Assembly (NCBI GenBank): GCA_903845465.1
Contig: CAIMXQ010000033.1
Location: 1-12,019, forward strand
Source of the DNA: an uncultured Actinomycetes bacterium
GTDB lineage: Bacteria > Actinomycetota > Actinomycetes > Nanopelagicales > Nanopelagicaceae
DNA: 12,019 nt
Direction: 5' to 3'
Shown here: one piece after another, positions 1 through 6,711 of the stretch
Layout: every line of letters begins with the position of its first letter
Numbering within the stretch: position 1 is the first letter of the stretch
The notes under the pieces: generated by a model
What the model was told of the DNA's origin: nothing
The model's database searches: none
Seen by the model: only the letters and a program-made list of their open reading frames with translations
Made by a program: the position numbers and the translations under genes

Positions 1-1058
1 GTTGGTGTAACTCCAAAGCCTTCAGCACGCGCAACACCTGTTGCGATTTCAATGTCGCCACGGGATGCAAGGTCAGAGATTGCAGCCGAATAACGATCTG
101 CAATCGATTTACTTAATAGGGGAGCGACGGCAAGAGTTGCAAGGTGTGACTTGATTGTTGTTAGAAAGGCAGAATCAGTTGGCGTAAAGATGAGCCCTGG
201 CTTTGTGCAAAATTGACCAGATCCCATGAGCGCAGAATCGACTAGACCTTTGGCAAGTACTTCAGAGCGTTCAGCGATTGCTGTCTTGGTGACAAATACA
301 GGATTAAGACTGCCCATCTCAGCATAGACGGGAATAGGTGTACTCCTGCTTGCCGCGAGATCAACAAGTATGCGACCGACAGTTTCAGAGCCTGTGAAGC
401 CAATAGCGGCGACGTCATCATGGAGCGCAAGCCAATGTGTGATCTGTTGATTTGTTCCTTGCACAATCGAGTATGCGTTAGGTGAAATCCCACAGTGATT
501 GAGCGCTGCTTTGATCGCTTTCTCGATGGTCGCACACGTGTTTGGATGTGATGGGTGTGCCTTTGCAACAACGGGATTTCCTGCAGCAATTGCTGATGCA
601 GCATCTCCGCCTGCGACCGAGAAGGCGAGAGGAAAGTTACTTGCAGCAAAGATTGCAACTACGCCAAGTGGCTGATTCAACTTACGGATATCAGGACGTG
701 GAGCGGGAGAATAATTGGGATCTGCCTTATCGATCACAACACCTAAATGCTTTCCTGATTCGACAAGTCGTGCAAAGAGTTCGAATTGAACGGTGGTTCG
801 CGTTATTTCTCCGGCAATACGAGCTTCAGGAAGCGCCGTCTCTGCACATGCTGATTCGATAAGAGATTCTCGCGACGCTTCGATCTCTGCCGCAATGGCG
901 CGCAGAAGTTTTGCTCGTTGAGCAGGGGATTGTTGTGCAAGAGATGTGGCAGTCGATGTTGCTAAGGCAATGAGTGAATCGACTTCGCTCTTACTATTTT
1001 CGGCAATATCTGCTCCGTAAGAGCTTCCATCAATTGGTTTCACGGCGCGAAAGGTCAT
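1..1058 (-). CDS. 2-oxoglutarate semialdehyde (2,5-dioxopentanoate) dehydrogenase, ALDH family, partial at 3' end
   Basis: The visible part covers 352 codons from the N-terminus; the C-terminal third lies beyond the left edge (family members are usually about 500 residues). It is an NAD(P)-dependent aldehyde dehydrogenase. Seen: the Asn of SNFPLAF at residue 141, the cofactor-region motif FTGSETVG at 221-228, the general-base Glu in AEMGSLNP at 247 and the catalytic Cys in GQFCTKPG at 284. The wording of these motifs matches the 2-oxoglutarate-semialdehyde dehydrogenase branch, which oxidises 2,5-dioxopentanoate to 2-oxoglutarate at the end of non-phosphorylating pentose, hexarate or hydroxyproline degradation. 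The upstream pathway enzymes are not in the window, so the sugar or imino acid is unknown. The start is ATG at 1058, with TAGGAT ending 6 nt upstream, suggesting a leaderless mRNA. Family call is secure; substrate is inferred. Confidence 0.9.
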   Translation of the reverse strand, partial: MTFRAVKPIDGSSYGADIAENSKSEVDSLIALATSTATSLAQQSPAQRAKLLRAIAAEIEASRESLIESACAETALPEARIAGEITRTTVQFELFARLVESGKHLGVVIDKADPNYSPAPRPDIRKLNQPLGVVAIFAASNFPLAFSVAGGDAASAIAAGNPVVAKAHPSHPNTCATIEKAIKAALNHCGISPNAYSIVQGTNQQITHWLALHDDVAAIGFTGSETVGRILVDLAASRSTPIPVYAEMGSLNPVFVTKTAIAERSEVLAKGLVDSALMGSGQFCTKPGLIFTPTDSAFLTTIKSHLATLAVAPLLSKSIADRYSAAISDLASRGDIEIATGVARAEGFGVTP

Positions 1059-1064
1059 GCGAGC

Positions 1065-1070
1065 ATCCTA
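1065..1070 (-). promoter_or_regulatory. -10 element for the aldehyde dehydrogenase, leaderless type
   Basis: TAGGAT on the minus strand ends exactly 6 nt before the ATG at 1058, so transcription would start at about the first base of the start codon. No convincing -35 box is visible at 16-18 bp; that region lies inside the divergent transporter gene. No Shine-Dalgarno sequence fits. Confidence 0.5.
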
Positions 1071-1074
1071 TGAG

Positions 1075-1080
1075 TATCCT
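1075..1080 (+). promoter_or_regulatory. -10 element for the EamA transporter, leaderless type
   Basis: TATCCT ends 6 nt before the ATG at 1087 and favours that start over the ATG at 1057, which would overlap the start codon of the divergent dehydrogenase. It lies 4 bp from the opposing -10 element at 1065-1070. A -35 box is not obvious. Confidence 0.5.
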
Positions 1081-1086
1081 CGGCCA

Positions 1087-1962
1087 ATGAGTACTACCAA
1101 ACAGAGGGCCGGGATCTTCGCAGTTCTCGGCGCAGCACTCTGTTTCGGCACGACAGGTACAACACAACAACTAGGAACCCCAGGTATCTCCCCCCTCGCT
1201 GTTGCATCGGCTCGACTTATCTGCGGCTCAGTCTTTCTCTTTATCTTTGCATCGTTTCAAAGAAAGAATCGCGGCGATGTACGGATGCCGCTACTTGATT
1301 TGATCGTCTGCGGAGCTGGCATCGGCATGTATCAGCTCACCTTCTTTAGCGCAGTTCATTCAACGGGTATCGCAATCGCGACAGTGACCGCGCTCGGTGC
1401 CGCGCCAACTCTCTCCGCTCTCGTTGCATTCGTATTGATGCGCGAAAAACCTCAAAAGAGTTGGTATCTAGGTACCGCAGTCACAATTCTTGGAATTGTT
1501 TTGGTTGGCACTGCGCATGGAATTGCATCCTTTAACGGTAAAGGAGTCGCGCTTGCGGCTTTGGCAGGATTTGGATTCGCAATATTTAATGTGGTTTGCA
1601 GACGATCACTTGCTCGAGGCGCACAAGACTTATGGCTTACTGCAACGACATTCGGTGTTGCAGCCCTTGTGAGTTTCCCATTTCTCTTTGCTCAGAGCCC
1701 AGTATGGATTCTCACCACCAAGGGATTCTTCACAGTCCTCTGGCTTGGCCTTGTCACGACATCGGTCGGTTACGTCCTCTTTATGTTTGGATTAAAGCGC
1801 ATTGAATCAAGCCTTGCTGCAACAGTGGTACTCGCCGAACCCGCAACAGCCACGATATTGGCGGCGGTAGTTATTGGAGAGAAATTGGTATTGCAGAGCT
1901 ATATCGGTATCGCAACGGTTGCACTTGGCATTCTTTATTTGAGTCGAAGAACCTCTAAGTAA
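1087..1962 (+). CDS. EamA/DMT-superfamily transporter
   Basis: A 291-residue inner-membrane protein of about ten hydrophobic segments arranged as two EamA repeats, the usual size for the drug/metabolite transporter family. The first repeat begins at AVLGAALCFGTTG near residue 12. The second ends in the typical EPATATILAAVVIGEKL stretch followed by a last helix. Members export or import metabolites such as amino acids, but the substrate cannot be read from sequence. I chose ATG 1087: TATCCT sits 6 nt upstream, and hydrophobic sequence begins soon after. An in-frame ATG at 1057 would add ten residues (MRASYEYPRP) and overlap the start codon of the divergent dehydrogenase. The gene converges on the LysE-type exporter, overlapping its 3' end by 8 bp. 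Sharing a 28-bp intergenic region with the dehydrogenase allows co-regulation but does not prove it. Confidence 0.85.
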   Translation: MSTTKQRAGIFAVLGAALCFGTTGTTQQLGTPGISPLAVASARLICGSVFLFIFASFQRKNRGDVRMPLLDLIVCGAGIGMYQLTFFSAVHSTGIAIATVTALGAAPTLSALVAFVLMREKPQKSWYLGTAVTILGIVLVGTAHGIASFNGKGVALAALAGFGFAIFNVVCRRSLARGAQDLWLTATTFGVAALVSFPFLFAQSPVWILTTKGFFTVLWLGLVTTSVGYVLFMFGLKRIESSLAATVVLAEPATATILAAVVIGEKLVLQSYIGIATVALGILYLSRRTSK

Positions 1963-2560
1963 ATTTGTAGAGAGCAAGCGTTAACGCAATTGTGAACATA
2001 ATTGCTGCGATGACGCTGTCGAGTATCTTCCAAAATATCGGACGTGACATCAAATGCGATGCCGCTCGTGCCCCGTATCCAATAGAGGTAAACCAGACCA
2101 CGCTGGCCAAGCTTGCACCGAGGGCAAAGAACCACCTGTGATCGGAGAATTGGTTTGCAATGCTGCCGAGGAGAATTACCGTGTCTAAATAGACATGGGG
2201 ATTAAGAAAGGTAAATGTCAGTACGGTGAGTAAAACCTTCCACGCTGATTTCTCGTTCTCACCTTGTACATCAAGGGATTGAGGAGACAGAGCAGCACGA
2301 ACGCTCTTCACACCGAACCAGATGAGATAGGCAACTCCGAACCAGCGAATGAATTCGAGCGCTTGCGGTTGAGATTGGATGATCTTTCCGAGCCCACCGA
2401 TTCCCAGAATGATGAGAAAGGCATCAGCAAGCGAACAGACCGTGACGACGAGTGCGACATGGCTTCGCAATAGCCCCTGGCGTATGACGAAAGCGTTCTG
2501 TGCGCCAATGGCAACAATCAGCGAAAGTCCAGAGAAAAATCCTGCAATGAGCGCAACCAT
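1955..2560 (-). CDS. LysE/ArgO-family basic amino acid exporter
   Basis: A 201-residue, six-helix membrane protein of normal family length. Seen: GAQNAFVIRQG at 19-29, the central NPHVYLDTV motif at 121-129 with the family Asn-Pro and Asp, and a short polar loop near residues 95-108 between the third and fourth helices. LysE of Corynebacterium and ArgO of E. coli export lysine and/or arginine when these build up; this member cannot be assigned to one substrate. The usual LysG/ArgP regulator gene is not next to it. The start is ATG at 2560, only 4 nt downstream of the 3' end of tRNA-Val on the same strand. It may be expressed from read-through of the tRNA operon or from a -10-like hexamer inside the tRNA acceptor stem. 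Its stop overlaps the converging EamA gene by 8 bp. Confidence 0.88.
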   Translation of the reverse strand: MVALIAGFFSGLSLIVAIGAQNAFVIRQGLLRSHVALVVTVCSLADAFLIILGIGGLGKIIQSQPQALEFIRWFGVAYLIWFGVKSVRAALSPQSLDVQGENEKSAWKVLLTVLTFTFLNPHVYLDTVILLGSIANQFSDHRWFFALGASLASVVWFTSIGYGARAASHLMSRPIFWKILDSVIAAIMFTIALTLALYKFT

Positions 2561-2564
2561 GATG

Positions 2565-2636
2565 TGGACGATACTGGGATCGAACCAGTGACCCCCACAA
2601 TGTCAATGTGGTGCTCTACCGCTGAGCCAATCGTCC
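2565..2636 (-). tRNA. tRNA-Val (GAC)
   Basis: A 72-nt cloverleaf folds by hand: acceptor GGACGAT with ATCGTCC, D stem GCTC with GAGC, anticodon stem CCACA with TGTGG around loop TTGACAT (anticodon GAC), T stem ACTGG with CCAGT and loop TTCGATC. The discriminator is A. CCA is not encoded. It is last of three co-oriented tRNAs and sits 4 nt before the exporter start codon. Confidence 0.95.
2568..2573 (-). promoter_or_regulatory. possible -10 element for the exporter inside the tRNA-Val 3' acceptor strand
   Basis: TATCGT ends 7 nt before the exporter ATG at 2560, fitting the spacing seen at other unit heads here. However, these bases are fixed by the acceptor and T stems of tRNA-Val, so the match may be chance. 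Co-transcription with the tRNAs is an equally good explanation. Confidence 0.25.
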
Positions 2637-2708
2637 TAGGTATATGAAGTTGTAGTTCTGAAATTGTAGTGCTCAACCATTTCATCTCTCTTGCGAAAGT
2701 TGTCCTGG

Positions 2709-2779
2709 AGGTCGGAACGGGATTTGAACCCGTGTAGAGGGATTTGCAGTCCCTTGCCTCGCCTCTCGGCCATCCGACC
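2709..2779 (-). tRNA. tRNA-Cys (GCA)
   Basis: A 71-nt cloverleaf: acceptor GGTCGGA with TCCGACC, anticodon stem AGGGA with TCCCT around loop CTGCAAA (anticodon GCA), T stem ACGGG with CCCGT and loop TTCAAAT, and discriminator T (U), which is the normal identity base for tRNA-Cys. CCA is not encoded. It lies 48 bp after tRNA-Gly and 72 bp before tRNA-Val. Confidence 0.95.
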
Positions 2780-2827
2780 ATAGACAAACCGCCACCTGAA
2801 AATAAATTCGAAGCGGCGGTTAATCCG

Positions 2828-2900
2828 AGCGGACGACGGGGTTCGAACCCGCGACCTGAACCTTGGCAAGGTTCCGCGCTACCAGCTGCGCTACGTCCGC
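2828..2900 (-). tRNA. tRNA-Gly (GCC)
   Basis: A 73-nt cloverleaf: acceptor GCGGACG with CGTCCGC, D stem GCGC with GCGC, anticodon stem GAACC with GGTTC around loop TTGCCAA (anticodon GCC), T loop TTCGAAC, discriminator T. CCA is not encoded. It is first in the Gly-Cys-Val tRNA run and lies just downstream of a recognisable promoter. Confidence 0.95.
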
Positions 2901-2916
2901 ATTTTGTGCAGGGGCA

Positions 2917-2946
2917 AATCTAGCGCAGAGCGGGCGTAAGTGCCAA
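2917..2946 (-). promoter_or_regulatory. promoter of the tRNA-Gly-Cys-Val operon
   Basis: On the minus strand TTGGCA (2941-2946) and TAGATT (2917-2922) are separated by 18 bp, a housekeeping-sigma-like pair. Start would fall near 2910, about ten bases before the mature 5' end of tRNA-Gly. It is the only promoter in the window with a good -35 box, as expected for stable RNA genes. Confidence 0.65.
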
Positions 2947-2986
2947 AGCGTAGATTTCTATTGGGCTTTCTCTCTTTCTTTATGCG

Positions 2987-2992
2987 TAGCCT
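2987..2992 (+). promoter_or_regulatory. -10 element for pabB, leaderless type
   Basis: TAGCCT ends 6 nt before the ATG at 2999. Its TAG is also an in-frame stop for the pabB frame, so the protein cannot start further upstream. No Shine-Dalgarno sequence is present between it and the ATG. Confidence 0.55.
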
Positions 2993-2998
2993 TACCCC

Positions 2999-3994
2999 AT
3001 GTTTGGTCGTGAATCGCAATTTTGGATGGCTGGAATTCACGCGACCAATCTCAAGGAAGTAACAGATGATGCATCAAAGTTGGATGATGGTTCGTTCTGG
3101 GCTGTAATGAAAACATTTGAGGGCACAGCAACATTTGCCAGATTTGCTGATGTAGAACGCAACGATTTTCCGCAGCAGGATTGGGACCGCCTTACCAAGC
3201 CATGGATTTCTTCACACGATCAGATGGATTACATGGCATATGTATCGACCATCAGATCTGCGATTGCTGAAGGTGGCGTCTATCAAGTCAATGCTTGTCG
3301 ACAACTACATCAAACAATGGATAGAAAGAACCAATCACTTGCGGGGCTCTTCTCACAACTTCTCATTGGAAATCCGGCACCGTTTGCCGCTTACTTAAGT
3401 GTGAAGAATCTTGAGATTGCGTCGGCATCGCCTGAGCGCTTTCTCTCTCGAACCGGTTCCACAATTCTGACTTCACCTATCAAAGGAACGATCACGCGTA
3501 ATGAAGATACTTTTGGCGAGAAGGATGAAGCAGAAAATTTGATGATCGTTGATCTGATGCGCAATGATCTAGGGCGCATCTGCACACCTGGGAGTGTCGA
3601 AGTTGCAGAACTTTTTAGACACGAGAAACATCCTGGAATCACGCATTTGGTATCAGATGTGAAAGGCGAACTTAAGTCTGGACTTGGATGGAGAGATATC
3701 TTCGATGCGACGATGCCACCTGGTTCAGTAAGTGGGGCACCTAAGAGTGCGGCGCTACGTATGATTGAAGAGAATGAAAGGGTCCGAGGACCTTATTGCG
3801 GAGCGTTAGGTTGGGTGCATGGAGATCGCGCAGAGTTGGCAGTTGCAATTCGCACATTCTGGAGCGCAGGAGATTCAATTGTGAGATTCGGTACGGGTGC
3901 TGGAATTACATGGGGGAGCGATCCTGCATCTGAATGGGAAGAGACCCAATTGAAGGCGCGTCATCTGATTTCCATTGCGGGAGGTCAACTATGA
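2999..3994 (+). CDS. pabB: aminodeoxychorismate synthase component I (PabB), short form
   Basis: Chorismate-binding enzyme that aminates chorismate to 4-amino-4-deoxychorismate, the first step of p-aminobenzoate and folate synthesis. The Lys of SPIKGT at residue 162 is the PabB signature (anthranilate synthase has Ala there). Also visible are AENLMIVDLMRNDLGR at 178-193, PGSVSGAPK at 241-249 and FGTGAGITWGSDPASEWEE near 297-315, the usual active-site and Mg-binding stretches. At 331 residues it lacks most of the N-terminal subdomain of the roughly 450-residue E. coli enzyme; the chorismate-binding domain starts near residue 73. The frame is closed upstream by TAG at 2987, so this is not a mis-called start. 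It overlaps pabC by 4 nt. The glutaminase partner PabA is not in the window. Confidence 0.88.
   Translation: MFGRESQFWMAGIHATNLKEVTDDASKLDDGSFWAVMKTFEGTATFARFADVERNDFPQQDWDRLTKPWISSHDQMDYMAYVSTIRSAIAEGGVYQVNACRQLHQTMDRKNQSLAGLFSQLLIGNPAPFAAYLSVKNLEIASASPERFLSRTGSTILTSPIKGTITRNEDTFGEKDEAENLMIVDLMRNDLGRICTPGSVEVAELFRHEKHPGITHLVSDVKGELKSGLGWRDIFDATMPPGSVSGAPKSAALRMIEENERVRGPYCGALGWVHGDRAELAVAIRTFWSAGDSIVRFGTGAGITWGSDPASEWEETQLKARHLISIAGGQL
3979..3984 (+). promoter_or_regulatory. Shine-Dalgarno sequence deciding the pabC start
   Basis: GGGAGG lies 6 nt before the ATG at 3991. Together with the ATGA overlap it selects that start over an in-frame ATG 57 nt further upstream inside pabB. Confidence 0.75.
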
Positions 3995-4716
3995 GCGCGC
4001 TTGAATTCGATCCACATGGTTTTCCTAAATCATCAGGAATATTCGAAACGATAAAGACTGTAGAAGGTGCACCCATTGCACTTGGTCGCCACATGAGACG
4101 CGCTCTCGAATCGGCCTTGGCTCTGGAGATTTCCATTCCAGATGAGGAATTCATTCGTACTGAAATGGTGCGAGTTCTCAATGAGAATCCTCATTCAGTT
4201 GGTCGCTTACGCATCTGCTTTGGCCAGAACCTTTTCCATATAACCCATGATGCGTATGTCGAACAGACTGAACCAGCTACTGTGAATTTCTATAGCCAGA
4301 CAGTCATCGGATCCATCCATAAGACCTTTCCTTATGACGATCGTTTTGCTCTAATAAAGGCAGCAAATGATGAGGGCTTCCACGAATCAATCCTCTTCAA
4401 CGATAAAAATGAGATAACAGAGACAGCAACTGCGAACTTGGCGATGCTGTTATCGGGAGAATGGGTAACACCACCGATTAGTGCGGGAATTTTGCCTGGA
4501 GTCGTCAGAGCGATTGCAATTGAGGAATGTGAAGTCAAGGTGAGGAATATCCATGTCTCTGAAATCCCCGAGGTTGAGTCGGCATTTCTGCTCTCGAGTT
4601 TGCGTATTGCGCAGCCAGTGTCACACATTGGCGATATGAAATTGAAAATGGGAGATGCTTCACGCGCCTTAGGATCGCAAATACGGGCCCACTCGCAACC
4701 TCTTTCGGTAGGCTAG
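3991..4716 (+). CDS. pabC: aminodeoxychorismate lyase (PabC-like), fold-type IV PLP enzyme
   Basis: Removes pyruvate from 4-amino-4-deoxychorismate to give p-aminobenzoate, completing the step begun by PabB. The 241-residue protein has the order typical of the branched-chain aminotransferase/ADC lyase fold: GIFETIKTVEG near 16-26, the RHMRRALESA helix near 33-42, a Lys at 123 in ALIKAAND as the likely PLP Schiff-base residue, then ETATANL at 144-150 and AGILPGVVR at 165-173. Function is supported mainly by overlap with pabB; by sequence alone a D-amino-acid or branched-chain aminotransferase could look similar. Start is ATG 3991, which overlaps the pabB stop by 4 nt with a strong GGGAGG upstream, implying translational coupling. 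The end of the gene carries the thrS -10 element. Confidence 0.82.
   Translation: MSALEFDPHGFPKSSGIFETIKTVEGAPIALGRHMRRALESALALEISIPDEEFIRTEMVRVLNENPHSVGRLRICFGQNLFHITHDAYVEQTEPATVNFYSQTVIGSIHKTFPYDDRFALIKAANDEGFHESILFNDKNEITETATANLAMLLSGEWVTPPISAGILPGVVRAIAIEECEVKVRNIHVSEIPEVESAFLLSSLRIAQPVSHIGDMKLKMGDASRALGSQIRAHSQPLSVG
4709..4714 (+). promoter_or_regulatory. -10 element for thrS within the pabC 3' end
   Basis: TAGGCT ends 6 nt before the thrS ATG at 4721 and includes the first base of the pabC stop codon. It leaves no room for a T-box or other leader in front of thrS. Read-through from pabB-pabC is also possible. Confidence 0.5.
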
Positions 4717-4720
4717 GGGC

Positions 4721-6709
4721 ATGTCTTTGATCTCGATTACCGTCGATGGGTCTGCCCGCAGCGTCGAATCAGATCAACGCCCCACTCAACTCTTTGCAGA
4801 TAATAAGGAGATTGTTGTCTGCAAGATTAACGGAACTCTGAAGGATTTGTGGACCGATCTTGCAGAAGGTGATGTTGTTGAAGGGATTGGGATTTCATCT
4901 CCGGAAGGTTTGGCGGTTCTTCGTCACTCCACAGCTCACGTCATGGCGCAGGCGGTTCAACAAGTCTTTGCCAACACTCGTTTGGGAATTGGACCACCGA
5001 TTACCGACGGGTTCTATTACGACTTTGATCCCGAGACACCCTTTAATCCTGATGACCTTGAAAAGATTGAAAGTGCGATGCGCAAGATCGTAAAAGATGG
5101 CCAACGCTTTAAGCGACGCGTTACAACTGAGGCAGATGCGCTCAAAGAGTTGGCACACGAGCCATATAAGTGTGAATTAATTGGTATTAAAGGCGGCGGA
5201 ACTGACGAGACTAGCGTCGAAGTCGGCGGCGCAGAATTAACTATCTACGACAACTTAGGTCGAGATGGCCAACCTGTCTGGTCTGATCTCTGTCGTGGAC
5301 CACATCTTCCTTCAACAAAACACATTCCGGCATTTAAATTGATGCGAAGCGCGGCAGCCTATTGGCGTGGTTCCGAGAAGAACCCAATGCTGCAGCGTAT
5401 TTATGGGACAGCGTGGCCATCGCAAGATGAACTCAATGGATATCTCGAACTTCTTGCAGAGGCAGAAAAGCGCGACCACCGCCGTTTAGGTCAAGAGCTA
5501 GATCTCTTCTCATTTCCTGAAGAAATTGGTTCAGGTCTTGCAGTCTTTCACCCCAAGGGCGGAATCATTCGCCGCGCGATGGAAGATTATTCGCGGTTGC
5601 GCCATGAAGAAGAAGGTTATGAATTTGTTTATTCACCACATTTAACTAAGGCTGCCCTTTTTCAAAAGTCTGGTCACTTGGATTGGTACTCAGAAGGAAT
5701 GTATCCACCGATGATTTTGGATGAAGAGCTCCATGCTGATGGCACCGTCAAGCGTGCTGGTCAGCAGTATTACATGAAGCCGATGAACTGCCCTTTCCAC
5801 AACCTTATCTTTCAAGCCCGCCAACGTTCTTATCGTGAACTCCCATTACGTCTCTTTGAATTTGGAACTGTCTATCGCTACGAGAAATCAGGCGTTCTCC
5901 ACGGAATCACTCGTGCGCGTGGATTTACACAAGATGATGCCCATATCTATTGCACCAAAGAGCAGATGGCCGGCGAGCTCGATTCACTGCTGACTTTTGT
6001 GCTTAATCTCTTGCGTGATTATGGTCTTGAAGACTTCTATCTAGAACTTTCTACACGTAACCCCGAAAAATCTGTTGGAGAAGATGCAGATTGGATTGAA
6101 GCAACTGAAGCGCTTCGCAAAGCAGCAGTTGCACAGAACCTAGAACTCGTTCTTGATGAAGGTGGTGCTGCGTTCTACGGTCCCAAGATTTCAGTACAAG
6201 CAAAAGATGCAATTGGTCGAACATGGCAGATGTCTACGATCCAAGTTGATTTCCAACTTCCACAACGATTTGAACTTGAATATTCATCAGCCGATGGATC
6301 TCGTCAACGACCAGTGATGATTCACCGCGCACTCTTCGGATCGATTGAGCGATTCTTCGGAGTGCTTACAGAGCACTATTCAGGCGCCTTCCCACCATGG
6401 CTTGCGCCAGTACAAGTAATCGGAATTCCTGTTGCAGAAACATTCGGCGACTATCTCAGTGTCGTCATTAAATCGATGAAGGCTGCTGGAATTCGCGCCG
6501 AGATGGATTTCTCTGATGATCGTATGCAGAAGAAGGTGCGTAATGCTCAATTGCAGAAGATTCCATTTATGGTAATTGCTGGCGAGGAAGATATGAAAGC
6601 CGGAGCTGTCTCATTCCGCTATCGCAACGGCGAGCAGAAGAATGGCATTCCCATTGCCGATGCGATTGCTGAGATCAAGAAGACTGTCGCAGATCGAATT
6701 CAGGTTTAG
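4721..6709 (+). CDS. thrS: threonyl-tRNA synthetase
   Basis: Charges tRNA-Thr with threonine in the cytoplasm and edits mischarged serine. The 662 residues contain the full bacterial architecture: TGS domain about 1-62; editing domain with HSTAH (His69, His73) and CRGPH (Cys191, His195); class II catalytic core from about 250 with the zinc ligands Cys357 (in MKPMNCPFH), His408 (in DDAHIYC) and His535 (in MIHRALFGSIERF); then an anticodon-binding domain from about 565 to the end. Motif 2 is in FEFGTVYRYEKSGVLHG near 379-394. No key residue is missing. The start ATG 4721 follows the pabC stop by 4 nt and has a -10-like hexamer 6 nt upstream. The HIT gene begins 2 nt after its stop, so the two are almost certainly co-transcribed. 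Confidence 0.98.
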   Translation: MSLISITVDGSARSVESDQRPTQLFADNKEIVVCKINGTLKDLWTDLAEGDVVEGIGISSPEGLAVLRHSTAHVMAQAVQQVFANTRLGIGPPITDGFYYDFDPETPFNPDDLEKIESAMRKIVKDGQRFKRRVTTEADALKELAHEPYKCELIGIKGGGTDETSVEVGGAELTIYDNLGRDGQPVWSDLCRGPHLPSTKHIPAFKLMRSAAAYWRGSEKNPMLQRIYGTAWPSQDELNGYLELLAEAEKRDHRRLGQELDLFSFPEEIGSGLAVFHPKGGIIRRAMEDYSRLRHEEEGYEFVYSPHLTKAALFQKSGHLDWYSEGMYPPMILDEELHADGTVKRAGQQYYMKPMNCPFHNLIFQARQRSYRELPLRLFEFGTVYRYEKSGVLHGITRARGFTQDDAHIYCTKEQMAGELDSLLTFVLNLLRDYGLEDFYLELSTRNPEKSVGEDADWIEATEALRKAAVAQNLELVLDEGGAAFYGPKISVQAKDAIGRTWQMSTIQVDFQLPQRFELEYSSADGSRQRPVMIHRALFGSIERFFGVLTEHYSGAFPPWLAPVQVIGIPVAETFGDYLSVVIKSMKAAGIRAEMDFSDDRMQKKVRNAQLQKIPFMVIAGEEDMKAGAVSFRYRNGEQKNGIPIADAIAEIKKTVADRIQV

Positions 6710-6711
6710 CA

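Noticed and set aside
242..862. Open frames inside the aldehyde dehydrogenase on both strands (242-658 minus in another frame, 542-862 plus).
   Set aside because: They are shadows of the dehydrogenase frame, which carries all family motifs; their translations are low-complexity Arg/Leu/Gln-rich without domains.
1057..1086. Start of the EamA gene at ATG 1057.
   Set aside because: It would overlap the start codon of the divergent dehydrogenase and put both promoters inside coding sequence; ATG 1087 has a better placed -10 element and the extra residues are not membrane-like.
2518..2869. Minus-strand open frames 2518-2787 and 2636-2869.
   Set aside because: They run through the three tRNA genes and are explained by them.
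3934..3990. Longer pabC starting at ATG 3934.
   Set aside because: It lies inside the pabB catalytic region; the ATGA overlap and GGGAGG before 3991 fit better.
4717..4720. T-box or other riboswitch upstream of thrS.
   Set aside because: Only 4 nt separate pabC and thrS, and the likely start of transcription is at the ATG.
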